Source of the DNA: Ailurus styani
Lineage: Eukaryota > Chordata > Mammalia > Carnivora > Ailuridae
DNA: 64,000 nt
Assembly: GCA_002007465.1 (NCBI GenBank)
Contig: LNAC01000110.1
Location: 717,222 to 781,221, forward strand
Direction of reading: 5' to 3'
In this document: positions 1 through 11,258 of the stretch, one piece after another
How the letters are laid out: each line of letters opens with the position of its first letter
Position numbering within the stretch: the stretch's first letter is position 1
Notes under the pieces: generated by a model
Told to the model about the DNA's origin: nothing
Seen by the model: only the letters and a program-made list of their open reading frames with translations
Databases searched by the model: none
Translations under genes and position numbers: made by a program

Positions 1-770
1 ACCTGAAGTTGGCATCCTGTTTTCTTGGCTCCTCAGCATATTGGATAATTTGGGATTTCACCATAGTTATACATGGATATTGTGAGTGATATTATCTGGA
101 ATCAGTTGTATTACTTTGAAGAATGTTGATGCTTTTGTCTTAGCAGGCAGTTAACCTTGGTGAACATAAAACACAGTGTCAGGCTTGCAGAAGATAGTGG
201 TTCAAATTTCAGTTTGTTCTGTAAGCCCCACTGTGGCTAGCTTTGATTTTTGCCCCCCACACACATAGTTAAATCAGCAATATGGGATTTTATGCAAAAA
301 AAAAAATAGTGTGTCTCCATCTTTGGCCCTCTCCTATCTGGGGTTCCCCCTCACTCTTGAGCAGCCTTGATTGCCACTAGTTCCCTGCCCTGATTGCTCT
401 GAATGGAAGCTCAGGAAATTCCTATTGAAGATGTAGCTACAAGGTGCTTTTGCTGCCAGAACTATGGACATCCATAGGGTAATTTCAGAAAAACAAAAAT
501 AAAAAAAATGAGGAATTTCTTGTTCATTTGCTGAGTTTCAGCTCACCACTGGGAACTACTTCAGGTAGTTGTTTCTGTATTTTTTTTTCTCAGTTTATAG
601 CTGTCATTTGTTGGACGATGAGTTCATTACGTACCACTTCTCCATAGCAGTGGTGGGAGTTCTGTTATCTTACTGCTTTCTCCATGACAGTCAAGTAAAT
701 ATGTCAGTGTCATGTCAACAAACAAGTAAAACTGTAGGCTTAATACATGCCTGCCTGTCTCCTTGATCAG
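1..770 (+). other. FBN2: FBN2 intron (partial), upstream of first exon in window
   Basis: Non-coding sequence ending in the acceptor 'gatcag' before the exon at 771. It includes an A-run at 296-306. No repeat family or gene was recognised in it. Confidence 0.85.
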
Positions 771-893
771 ATATCAACGAGTGTGCCCAGAACCCGCTGC
801 TCTGTGCTTTCCGCTGCATGAACACCTTTGGGTCCTATGAATGCACGTGCCCGATTGGCTACGCCCTCAGGGAAGACCAAAAGATGTGCAAAG
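771..893 (+). CDS. FBN2: FBN2 exon (inferred exon 54): cbEGF domain
   Basis: 123 bp, flanked by 'gatcag' and 'gtaaggc'. It is a symmetric exon that starts after the first base of a codon, so the incoming G completes the Asp codon of the D-I-N-E-C calcium-binding motif. It encodes one calcium-binding EGF-like domain with all six cysteines. The hydroxylation-type motif [10 protein letters not shown] carries the Asn and Tyr that help coordinate calcium. This is the third cbEGF before the TB domain, so by fibrillin numbering it is cbEGF34 (inference). Such domains stack in rigid rods when calcium is bound. No odd residues or frame breaks are seen. Confidence 0.96.
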
Positions 894-1616
894 GTAAGGC
901 CATGGAGAAGAGAATAGTTAACACTTCATTTGCCACACTGGAAACATATTTTAATGCTCTTATGGTTCTCCACTATCTTCTTCTAGAGTTTACAGACATG
1001 TATCTGACAATATTTTGCGGATAGATTCCCACACCTAGATAACAAGACACTTGATGGTCTACCCAAGCAAATCAAAGATAGGATGGGTTGAAGAGCCCAC
1101 CATTGTCATACTCTTGGGCTTTTCCCAAAGCAGACTGTCCTTTCCTGAACTACTCTTTTTTACTATATTATTTTTTTAATTTAAATTCAATTAGCCAACA
1201 TATAGTACGTCATTAGTTTCAGATTTAGAGTTCAGTAATTCATCAGCTGCATATAACACCCAGTGCTCATCACATCTCGTGCCCTCCTTAATGCCGGTCA
1301 CCCAGTTACCCCATCCCCTCCCCCATGTTTCCTCCAGCAACCCTCAGTTTGTTTCTTACAGTTCAGAGCCTCTCATGGTTTTTCTCCCTCTTTGATGACA
1401 TCTCATTCCATTCTTTCCTGAACTTCTTGTCATTTGGACCAATGCCAAAGCTTTCATAAATCTAGAATATAGCCAAGAGTTGGAAGAGACGTGGCTCCTC
1501 CTTTCTCTGTCACACAGTAGCATTTTAAGAGCCAGAAACCCACAACTAAGACTTCAAAATCCGAAGCAATAGTCTGCTCCTGAGAATTTTGTTTTCTCAT
1601 TAAAAATATTTTCTAG
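894..1616 (+). other. FBN2: FBN2 intron 54 (inferred), holds an L1 3' fragment
   Basis: 723-bp intron bounded by 'gtaagg' and 'ttctag'. Its middle is an antisense L1 tail (1152-1422) with target-site duplications; the rest is unremarkable. Confidence 0.9.
1152..1422 (-). mobile_element. L1 3'-end fragment, antisense, with 12-bp TSD
   Basis: A T-rich start then sequence typical of carnivore L1 3' ends in antisense ('caattagccaacatatagta', 'cccagtgctcatcacatc', 'tttgtttcttacagttcaga'). The 12-bp duplication 'ctttcctgaact' flanks it at 1140-1151 and 1423-1434, marking a severely 5'-truncated L1 insertion. No coding capacity remains. Confidence 0.8.
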
Positions 1617-1748
1617 ATCTGGATGAATGTGCTGAAGGGCTCCACGACTGTGAGTCTAGAGGCATGATGTGCAAGAACCTGATCGGCACCTTCATGTGCA
1701 TCTGCCCGCCTGGCATGACTCGACGGCCGGACGGAGAGGGCTGTGTGG
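1617..1748 (+). CDS. FBN2: FBN2 exon (inferred exon 55): cbEGF domain
   Basis: 132 bp between 'ttctag' and 'gtaagt', in the same split-codon phase as its neighbours. It encodes one cbEGF with the D-L-D-E-C motif and six cysteines. The third-fourth cysteine segment [10 protein letters not shown] has Asn and Phe at the expected positions, and the tail ends PDGEGCV. It is the second cbEGF before the TB domain (cbEGF35 by inference). It is slightly longer than the neighbouring modules because of the ESRGMM insertion between the second and third cysteines. The donor is followed by the largest intron in the window. Confidence 0.96.
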
Positions 1749-2621
1749 GTAAGTTGCGCTGGCGGCGTCTGCTTAGTTAACATGCCTGCCTCAAGATAGA
1801 CTGATGGCACTAGTCAAGAACCATCCTCACTCTGAGCCAGCTCTTTTTCTAGCTCTTTTCCAAAGCTCTTCTACCCCTGGATTTCTTCCTTCTCGGGGGC
1901 CGTGCCAGTAGAAAGCAGTTTGGATTGCATAGTGCCAGTAAGGCCTCCCCTTGTTTTTCATCCTTCTGTGTCCTGTAAATCGAAAACACTTCACTGAGAA
2001 GTATAGGACAACTCCTGGAAACAATTCTGCTTGTTTAGCAAAGTAAAAGTATGAGTGGGTGTTCTCATATTTCGTATCATTTCATCACTGAGATTCCATC
2101 AGTGAGGAGAGGAAGAGGCAGATCGTCCTCAGACACCTGTCACAGGCTGGACAGCCCTGTGTGTTGGCCATATTTGTTTGTAACATACTTGGACCTCAGT
2201 TAATTCATGTGTAAGGGGAGGAGGTGGGGCTGGATCTCTGAGGTGGCTTTAGGAGTTTAAATGCTTGGCTTTTACGGTACACGTCACAGTCCCCTGGCAC
2301 ATACAGTGGCCACGGATGCCTGGCCTGCTTCCCTCAGCGCTTGTTCCCCTGGAGTGCTTGTTCCTCCTTGAGAAGAGATGGTTCCGCCTCCTTTAATTAA
2401 GAATCTTCTGTTAGGGTCCTAGCCTCTGATCTCTTGAAAATGGTGGAGGTATTTGGAGGGACATTTGAAGACAGTGAAGAATGTCTTAGTTTAGGAAAAA
2501 AGTGACAAAATGAGAAGATTTCTTAAAAATGAATCTATCACTGATTGCCTAGAGCTAGAAGCCAAAAATGGAGAGTGGCTGCAAAAGGACACAAGGGACC
2601 TCTTTGGGAGCTGGAAACTTC

Positions 2622-3645
2622 CGTTTTTTCTTTTCTTTTTTTATGATGCTATTTGTGGGTATTTGTTTTAATTAACATAGAATGTATTCTTTGCTTCAGA
2701 TGTACAGGTCTGTGATTCTTCATTCTTACACAATTCACAACTCTCACATACCCTCCCCAGTGTGCATCACCCAGCCACCCTATCCCTCCACCCCCACCAA
2801 CCCTCCGTTTGTTTCTTGAGATTAAGAGTCTCTTATGGTTGTCTCCCTCCCCAGTCCCATCTTGTTTCATTTTTTCCCTCCCTGTCCCCCACTACCCCCA
2901 CCCTGCTTCTCAAATTCCTCATATTAGAGACATAATTTCATAATTGTCTTTCTCTGGTTGACTTACTTAGCATAATACCCTCTAGTTCCATCCACGTTGT
3001 TGTAAATGGTAAGATTTCGTGTTGATGGCTGCATAGTATTCCTGTGTGTGTGTGTGTGTGCGCGCGCGTGTACACACACACACACCCCTCATCATCTTTA
3101 TCCATTCATCTGTTGATGGACATCTAGGTTCTTCCCATAGTTTGGCTATTGTGGACATTGCTGCTATAAACATTCGGATGCACGTGCCCCTTCAGATCAC
3201 TACATTTTTATCTTTAGGGTAAATACCCAAGAGTGCGATTGCTGGGTCGTAGGGTAGCTCTATTCTCAACTTTTTGAGGAACCTCCATTCTGTTTTCCAG
3301 AGTGGCTGCACCAGCTTGCATGCCCACCAACAGTGTAGGAGGGTTCCCCTTTCTCCGCATCCTCGCCAACATCTGTTGTTTCCTGACTTGTTGATTTTAG
3401 CCATTCTGACTGGTGTGAGGTGGTATCTCACTGTGGTTTTGATTTGTATTTCCCTGATGCCGAGTGATGTTGAGCACTTTCTCATGTGTCTGTTGGCCAT
3501 CTGAATGTCTTTTTTGCAGAAATGTCTATTCATGTCTTTTGTCAATTTCTTGACTGGGTTATTTGTTTTATGGGTGTTGAGTTTGATAAGTTCTTTATAG
3601 ATTTTGAATACAAGCCCTTTATCTGATAAGTCACTTGCAAATATC
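2622..3645 (-). mobile_element. 5'-truncated L1 (3' UTR plus ORF2 C-terminal region), antisense
   Basis: Starts with a T-rich stretch, then L1 3' UTR sequence, then antisense ORF2. The minus-strand translation between about 3192 and 3645 contains the L1 ORF2p C-terminal signature ([41 protein letters not shown]). Near-identical flanks 'tgggag(ct/ag)ggaaacttc' at 2605-2621 and 3646-3662 look like a 17-bp target-site duplication with two mismatches. It is broken by frame loss, so it is not active. Confidence 0.85.
3044..3086. repeat. (TG)n-(CG)n-(CA)n dinucleotide palindrome inside L1
   Basis: A run of TG repeats passes through CGCGCGCG and reverses into CA repeats. Alternating purine-pyrimidine sequence over about 43 bp is a textbook Z-DNA-prone and hairpin-capable arrangement. 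It sits in the L1 3' region. Confidence 0.85.
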
Positions 3646-3699
3646 TGGGAGAGGGAAACTTCTAAAAGTTGATTGTGGTGCTGAGCACACAACTCTGTA

Positions 3700-4130
3700 A
3701 CTTAATGAAAATCACTGACTTGTGCACTTAAGATATGCAGATTTTATGCAAGTAAATTACACCTCTAAAAAGCTATTTGAAAAAGTGAATCTAACACAGG
3801 AAGAGAGATATAAGGATATTCACTCCAACTTTGTTCATAGTAACAACAACAACCACCAAAAGGACTAGAAAACAACCCAAATGCCCAATCACAGGAAGAC
3901 AAGAAAATAAACATGGCTATCAGTGCTGTGAGATGTCACAGAGCAGGTCAGGGAGTAAGGTGTACATGTATATGTACTGAAGTAGAACTCTCAATGTCTA
4001 CTTACAGAACAGTACATAATAGGTCATATTTTAAGAAAATTGGAATACTGTATGTATATAAACAAGTAAATATACAGAAAAAATTTTTAAATTTTTACAG
4101 AAGATAAACCCCACTTCACAGAAGGAATTA
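3700..4130 (+). mobile_element. Old L1 3'-end remnant, sense
   Basis: 'cacttaagatatgcagattttatgc' and 'acaacccaaatgcccaatcacag' resemble the 3' end and late ORF2 of ancient L1M/HAL1-type elements. Strongly diverged; boundaries approximate. Confidence 0.4.
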
Positions 4131-5399
4131 CCCCCAGGGAAAATACTAAGATTAGAGGGTACTAGTCTGAAACGAATTCAGCCTTATCTGTCAATTTTAA
4201 TTTTTTACGAAAGTGGAATTTGTGAATTACATGTGTAATATAAAATTTTTAAATGTCTGCAACAACTGATCAGACTAGTTTGATTTCAGTTTCTCTCAAT
4301 CTCTTAGGTAGTTCATTCTATATACACTACTTACCAAAGTTAAAAAAAGATGACCTCAGAGATACAGTTATGCAGTGGTTCCTTCAAAAGCACTGTTCTC
4401 CCATGATCTGAAAACCTAGAAGATACACCCAGACTCCTGAGCCTTGTTTACAAACTCACATATGTTTCTCAGAGTCTCGCACAGCTCAGATGCTAATGTG
4501 CTTGAAAGGGTACAAGTGGATTGTATGAAAGATAGTGTTAACCATCCTGCCTTCTTAGGGTACATGAGATCCATTTTCATTTCCTTCTCTTTTTTTAAAT
4601 TCTGTGAGTGTGTATGTGTGTTTGAATTTCATCTGGCTAAAATACCTAGAAATGTGTGTTATTTTTTATACCTGGAAAAATTTTGTTTTTGTAACCAGCT
4701 GAATTTTACATTATACAGTCACTACATTTACCTGCGCATTTCCTGGGAGCAAGGGGGCAGGCACTGTGACCACACCAGGAACCCAGTTTTCTGGTCCCAG
4801 ATGTGCCATAATGGAGCTAGGGGACTTGAAAGAGGCTAAATTCTCTTCGCCTCAGTCTCCTCCTCTGTAGAGGGAAAAACTACATAATTTGGGTGGAAGG
4901 AGTGGAAGGAGAAGTGTTTCAGCTCTAATCTATGATCTCATGTGCTTGCTTTTTTCAAAGAAAAGACCTAAGGCAGCATTATACATTTGGAATTTCATCA
5001 TTGTTAAGAGATGCTACAGAAGATACAGGTCCTAAAACATTCCTGATCCTCAGGCTTTTCATGATATCGTGCTGGTAGTAGAACCTTGTGGAGAACTTTC
5101 TTTGATCAACTCTTTGTAGCAATTTCCATTTCATGCAGACATGTTTTTATAGTTAGAAATTCCATTATAAGCAGCCAAAATGTTATTATAAATAAAAAGT
5201 GTTTGCAAATGTCAGAATGAGAATGAAAGATAAAACCATGAAAAAACACAATAAAAATGCTGAGTACAGTGAAACTGGAACCTAGCAAAATTATCCCCCA
5301 AATGTCAAATGCAGTGGAAACTAAAAACATTACAAGCTAAAGATTTAGACTTATGTAGGAAATCTAAAACCTCTGTAGAGAAAACTATAAATGCAGTCA

Positions 5400-6630
5400 C
5401 AGATGAGTTTTAATTGAAGTGTATTTATATAGTGTTAAATTACTCTCAAGTATACAGCCCAGTGATTCTACAAGTTTATATATTATGCTTTGCTCACCCC
5501 CAGGGTAGCTGCCTTCTGTCACCATGCACTGCTGTAACAATATCGTCACCTCTATTCCTTCTGCCATCTCTTTTATTTCTGTGGCTTTTTCAGTCCATAA
5601 CTGGAAACCTATAATTCCTGCTCCTCTTTGCCCATTTTGCCCAACCTCTCTTCTGCCCTCCTCTCTGGGAACCATCAGTTTGTCCTCTGTATTATAGATC
5701 TGGTTGTGCTTTTTGTGTGTGTTTTATTCATTTGTGCTCTTAGATCCCACATAGAAATGAAATCATATGGTATTTCTCTCAGTCTGACTTATTTCTTTCT
5801 TTTTTTTTTTTATTTTATTTATTTCACAGAGGGAGAGAGATCACAAGGAGGCAGAGAGGCAGGCAGAGAGAGAGGGGGGAAGCAGGCTCCCCGCTGAGCA
5901 GGGAGCCCGATGCGGGCCTCGATCCCAGGACGCTGAGATCATGACCTGAGCCGGAAGCAGAGGCTTTAACCCACTGAGCCACCCAGGCGCCCTCAGTCTG
6001 ACTTATTTCACTTAGCACAGTAACCTCTAGATCCCTACATATTGTCTCAAATGGCATGCCCTCATCCTTTTTATGGCTGCATAATATTCCATTGTGTGTA
6101 TGTCCCACATCTTCTTTCATTATCCATTCATCTGTCAGTGAACACTCAGGTTGCTTCCAGATCCTGGCTATCACAACTAATGCTTCAGTAAACCAAAGAC
6201 AAGTTAGTGTTTGCATTTTCTTTGGGTAAGTACCCAGTAGTAGAATTACTGACTCACAAAGTTTTTCTATTTTTAATTTTTTGAGGAACCTCCATACTGT
6301 TTTCCACAGTAGCTGTATGAGCTTGCATTCCCACCAACCGTGTTTGAGGATTCCTGGTTTTCCCACATCCTTGCTAGCAGTTGTTACTTGACTTTTTGAG
6401 TTTAGCCATTCTGACTGGAGTAAAATGATACCTCATTGTGGTTATGATTTGTATTTCCCTAATGATTAGTGATGTTAAACATCTTTTGATGTTCTGCTGC
6501 CCATTTGTATGTCTTCTTTGGAAAAGTGTGAACTCTGAGTTTTAGATTGTTTTTTTGGTGTTGAGTTGTATAAGCTATTTATATATTTTGAATAGTTACC
6601 CCTTATCAGATACAACAGATGAAATTTGAT
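5400..6630 (-). mobile_element. L1 3' region and ORF2 fragment, antisense, split by a SINE
   Basis: The antisense translation gives L1 ORF2p C-terminal sequence (HGWWECKLIQLLWKT, LLLGTYPKK, CSLTDEW). Reading + strand, L1 3' UTR precedes it from about 5400 ('tcaagtatacagcccagtga'). A CAN-SINE at 5796-5991 interrupts it, and the L1 text resumes exactly after the duplicated 18-bp target. Confidence 0.8.
5796..5991 (-). mobile_element. CAN-SINE, antisense, inserted in L1
   Basis: Full-length antisense copy: poly(T), 'attttatttatttcacaga', GA-rich middle, and the reverse of the head 'gggcgcctgggtggctcagt' at its right end. Perfect 18-bp target-site duplication 'ctcagtctgacttatttc' at 5778-5795 and 5992-6009. 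An open minus-strand frame runs from the L1 ORF2 remnant into this SINE (5824-6366); it is a chance fusion, not a gene. Confidence 0.96.
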
Positions 6631-7284
6631 TCTGCAGTACAGTATGCCCAGTAATTATTTTTTAAATAAATAAATGAACAGAAAAACTTAATAGAAAAAT
6701 TTTACCCAGATCATTAAATTTTAATGAAAATCTTGACAATACTATTGGCTATTCATTTTGAAATGACTAGAAGTTATTTCAAAATGAATTTTGAAATATC
6801 AATGTTGGGAAGGAAGGCTTTGCTTTTAAGATAATGGAATTAAGAAAAAAAGTGTTCCCTCACTCCATCCCCTGAAGATGTAGAAATACAGTGGAGGAGG
6901 GAAGAGTGTTGTTTATTTACATGAGAAATGGTCCCAAATACAGACTCTGAAGAATATCTTTCAAATATCATAAAATTTCAATCAAAAACACCTACGAGGC
7001 TCAGTGACATATTCTTCTTTAGACTTTAACAGAATACAGCTATCTTTCAAAGTAACTGCCCCAATTTAAGAGTTCATCCAGCAGTCTTTGAGTAGAAGAT
7101 TGGGGACACAAGTGAATGAGAGAAACATGAAATGTATTCTGTAGAAGCCCAGTTCCACACTCAGCGTGAAGAAAGAAAACACCGTTGACATGCTAAGACT
7201 TAAACAACTTTACTCAGAGCCACAGTGACGTCCTAAATTACCAAAAAACTTGGTATGTACTGTTAGTGGCCTTAGCAGTTTACC

Positions 7285-7830
7285 TTACCACCAGGTATGG
7301 ATTTTGGAGTTTCCTCAAGAAATTAAATATAGAACCACCATATCATCCAGCAGTCCCACTTCTGGGTATATATCCAAAGGAGACAAAGCATTATCTCAAA
7401 AATATATCTGGACTCCAGTGTTCATTGTAGCATTATTGGCAATAGCCAACGTGTGGAAACATCCTAAGTGTGTGTCAGTGCATGAATGGACAAGAAAACG
7501 GACACACACACACACACAGGATTCAGGGAATCCTGTCGTTGGTGAGAACATATGGATGAACCCAAAAGGCAATATGCAAAGTGAAATAAGCCAGAGAAAG
7601 AGACGGTATCACTTGTATGTGGAATCTTAGAAGATAAAAGTAAATAAAGTGAACTCACAGAAATAGTGGAGAAAAATGTTTGCCAGGGGCTTTTGAGCGT
7701 GAGGGAAATAGGAAGAGGCACGTAAAAGTACGCAGACTTACCTGTGTAAGGTGAATAAGGTCTAAGGATCTGATGTGGCAACTGTGGCTGATAACCCTGT
7801 ACTGTGTAACTGAAATTTGCTAAGAGGACA
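7285..7830 (+). mobile_element. L1 ORF2 C-terminal/3' UTR fragment, sense
   Basis: 'ttgtagcattattggcaata', 'gtggaaacatcctaagtgtg', 'gaataagccagagaaagag'-type sequence is the standard L1 ORF2 end in sense. It carries a short (CA)n at 7502-7519. Boundaries approximate. Confidence 0.75.
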
Positions 7831-9076
7831 GAACTTAAATATCCTCACACAGAAAAAGGGCAAACGTGAGGTAATGGGTGTGCTAAATCACTCAAGAGAG
7901 GAATCCTTTTATAGTAACTCTCAATAAATCTGGAAATAGAACAAAATCGGAATCAGAGTGCTGAGGAGGGAAAAAAGAAAAAGAGATTTGTCCTGAAGGG
8001 GAACGCAGATGAGGTGCTAGTTGGAGGTATAAGACGTTATTAAAAGAGATGTTTTTTTTTTAAGATGGAAGTTATGAGAAAATGTGTGTCGAGAGAATAA
8101 CTCATTGAAAAAGGAGAACTGTGAACTCTCGGAAGGCAATCCAGAGTACAAGTGCAAAGACTGACCTTTGAGGAAAAACCAGAGAATCTTTAACTGTTGA
8201 AAAAGACAAGAGGTGGAGTGAGGGCTACACAAGTGGTTGGTAGTGGAGAGATGGAGGAGTTCTCATCTCCGTGTGCGGTAGTGATTGTGGAAAGTGGGAG
8301 CAGGACGGACATACGAAGAAATACAGTAAGACTGTCAAGGGAGTATCAGTTCCCATTTGAGATTTGAATCATGAGTTAAAGTGAGACCTATCCTGTTCGT
8401 GGGTTTGTCTCCAGCCTGTCATGCTGTGTAGACAGCTAAGTGCATGAAGACAAGAGCAGTGAACAATGCCATGGTCACTAATTGACAGTCCTGATGTAAA
8501 TGAGAAATTTTTAAAGGATAAAACACGGAATGCTAGAAATCAGAATTTCATAGGTGGTGCATCATCACACCAGGATACGCCCTAGTGAAGTTACAAATGT
8601 TAACAACAGAAAAAAAGGAAAAGAAAAAAGGTTACCAGAAAAGACTTCTGTTGGCTTTAGGCAACTGGGCAGAAAAGGAAAATGCCTACCAGGTAGGAAA
8701 AAAAATCAAGATCCTTTCTTCAGGTTCTCACACTAATTCTCATGCCAGTGGTAGCAAAGAAAATGTAATCTACAATTTTGAGACCTATATAGCCATCTTT
8801 TAAGTATAAAAGCTCTATTATACATCATCAGACATGGAGGAACTCCTTCAGTATGTCCAACAAGAGCCCTTAAAAAAAATCAGATAATGAAAATATAAAT
8901 CAAAATAAATGTGAACAACATCAGGGATAGCATTAGATCAAGAAGGCAGACCTTGAACCCTCAGATTCTAGAAATAACAGACACTATACAGTTTTTGAAA
9001 ACTGTAACTTAGCTTAGTCTTTTTGTATGTACTTTAAAATTTCTATAATAAATTTTCTTTTCTAAAAGGGAAGGAA

Positions 9077-9271
9077 GGGGTGCCTGGGTGGCTCAGTGGG
9101 TTAAAGCCTCTGCCTTCAGCTCAGGTCATGATCTCAGGGTCCTAGGATCAAGTCCCGCATTGGGCTCTCTGCTCAGCAGGGAGCCTGCTTCCCCTTCTCT
9201 CTCTGCCTGCCTCTCTGCCTACTTGTGAGCTCTCTGTCAAATAAATAAATAAAATCTTTAAAAAAAAAAAA
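9077..9271 (+). mobile_element. CAN-SINE, sense
   Basis: Head 'gggtgcctgggtggctcagt', TC-rich middle, (AAATAA)n and poly(A). Perfect 14-bp duplication 'taaaagggaaggaa' at 9063-9076 and 9272-9285. Confidence 0.96.
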
Positions 9272-9285
9272 TAAAAGGGAAGGAA

Positions 9286-9490
9286 AATTTCACCAAGACA
9301 CATCATGGTGAATTTTAGGATGCCAAGGGCAAAGTGAAAACCCTAAAACTTCCAGAGAGAATAACCAGATTTCCTGCAGATGAACAGTAACACTGGGTAA
9401 AATAGTGGAGCAATATTTTTCCTAAGATTCTAAGGGAAAGTATTTTTGAACTGAAATTCTATACTCAGTCTAGTAAGAAAATAAAAAAAG
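9286..9490 (+). mobile_element. Possible HAL1/L1 ORF1-type remnant, sense
   Basis: 'caccaagacacatcatggtg', 'gggcaaagtgaaaaccctaa' and 'ttctatactcagtctagtaa' resemble the region downstream of ORF1 in HAL1-type half-L1 elements. Weak, diverged match by eye. Confidence 0.3.
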
Positions 9491-10742
9491 ACCTTATGAG
9501 AAATGTATTCTAGAGTATTTACCACCCACATACCCTCTGTGAAAGGATTACCATATTAGATACTCCAGTATTTTGTTTTTTTAATCTAAAAGGATGGAGT
9601 ACTATCCACGAAGCAATGGTAAGCCAAGGAACTGGGAAACCTCATGATTTGGTTTACAAAGAAACTGATGGCACGTTAAAGAAAAGATCTAACAAACCGA
9701 AATTTCTAGATCACAACGACGTGGCAGGTGGCACCAGGAGAGAGCAGAAGGAACTCAGGCCAGAGACATGTGAGACTGGTACTTGTTGACACCAATAGAA
9801 AAGTATTCATTACAAATATATGTTGAAGTTGTTTCAGGGTTACCATTGAAAAGACAGCAAGAAGATTATAATTTCCAGACATGAAATGGACACAAGAGGA
9901 GGGCATAGACATCTAGACTATTGTAAGAAATCCTGAGAGAGGGAGGGCAAGAGCATGGTAGATCTTAAACAAAATGAAGTGACAGGTAAGAATCCAAACA
10001 CAGCAGCAGTGATGATAGAGAGGAATAAACTGCCTGTTAAAAGGCAGACATACTTTTAAAAACTCCTTTAAATCTAGTTTGGTGCTTTTGTTGTAAAAAA
10101 GGTACCAAGTCAAAAGGTGACATAGATTGACAGTAAAGGGATGGAACAAAACATTGAGGGCAAATATTGATAAAAAGAAAGCACAAGCAAAATAAATATC
10201 AACAAGTTAAAGATTAAAAAATTAAGAAGTATAAAGATGAAAGCAGTTTATCAAAAAATCTCATTATCATGAGTTCATGTTCATAATAACAGAACTTCAA
10301 AAAAAAAAAGGCCCAAGCAAAATTTACAGAATATCAAATACAGTAAGGACAAAGGAGATTTTAATGAAGGAGTTTTGCTCTAATTTATCACTAACCAAAA
10401 AAAGAGCATTACTACCTAAATTCCTTCTCCTGTTAGTGGCCCTCACACACCACACTGCTCCCATGATTTCACTCAAAGCTGGTCTGGAAGCTTACCCTTC
10501 ATCCCTGCCTGTGTGGCTTTAGCCCTACTCCCCACCCCTCCCTCACACCTCCCCCTGCTCTGCTCCCACCCTCCCTCTTCTGTCACATAACCAGCACCCT
10601 CTTCCCCAGATTCTTTTCCATGTAGTCTGGTGTCACAGGGCAAGTTTATTTCTGGTGGAGGCTAATTTTCATCAACCACCACCTCTTCCTCACAAGGGGT
10701 GGGGAGGGAAAAAGAAAAACTTTATTAAGAAAGAATCCACCT

Positions 10743-10944
10743 CGGGGCGCCTGGGTGGATCAGTGGGTTAAAGCCTCTGCCTTTGGCTCAGGTCATGATC
10801 TCAGGGTCCTGGGATCGAGGCCCGCATCGGGCTCCCTGCTCAGTGGGGAGCCTGCTTCCCCCCCTCTCTCTGCCTGCCTCTCTGCCTACTTGTGATCTCT
10901 CTCTCTCTGTGTCAAATAAATAAATAAATCTTAAAAAAAAAAAA
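10743..10944 (+). mobile_element. CAN-SINE, sense
   Basis: Full-length copy with poly(A). Perfect 16-bp duplication 'aagaaagaatccacct' at 10727-10742 and 10945-10960. It lies 188 bp before the next FBN2 exon, in the same orientation as the gene. Confidence 0.97.
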
Positions 10945-11132
10945 AAGAAAGAATCCACCTGGAAGGATGAAGTTGAAAATAAATCCATATTCACAAATGA
11001 TGACTGGTTTTTATCCCATCATATTAGTATTTTGGTGAGGAAGTTTTAAATAAGAGATAACCTACTCAAGGATAATTTTAAAATAGTAATTTTACAGTCT
11101 GCTCATTATTCACCCTATTTGTTTTCCCAAAG

Positions 11133-11258
11133 ATGAAAATGAATGCAGGACCAAGCCAGGAATTTGTGAAAATGGGCGCTGTGTTAACACTATCGGGAGC
11201 TACAGATGTGAGTGTAATGAAGGATTTCAGTCAAGTTCCTCAGGCACCGAATGCCTTG
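11133..11258 (+). CDS. FBN2: FBN2 exon (inferred exon 56): cbEGF domain before TB
   Basis: 126 bp between 'ccaaag' and 'gtaagt'. It encodes one cbEGF with the motif D-E-N-E-C, six cysteines, and [10 protein letters not shown] with the Asn/Tyr calcium-coordination pattern. The last codon pair reads C-L, leading directly into the TB domain, so this is the cbEGF of a calcium-dependent cbEGF-TB junction (cbEGF36 by inference). The acceptor pyrimidine tract is short ('gttttcccaaag') with an unusual A-A-A-G end. Confidence 0.95.

Larger units (their letters stand above)
1749..11132 (+). other. FBN2: FBN2 intron 55 (inferred), 9.4 kb, L1/SINE-rich
   Basis: Bounded by 'gtaagt' and 'ccaaag'. It is a sink for retroelements: L1 pieces at 2622-3645, 3700-4130, 5400-6630, 7285-7830 and 9286-9490, and CAN-SINEs at 5796, 9077 and 10743. 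The stretches 1749-2620, 4140-5400, 6640-7280, 7830-9060 and 9490-10720 contain no gene or element that I could name with confidence. Confidence 0.9.

Noticed and set aside
3192..3692. 166-codon minus-strand frame as a host gene
   Set aside because: It is the C-terminal part of L1 ORF2p from a truncated element.
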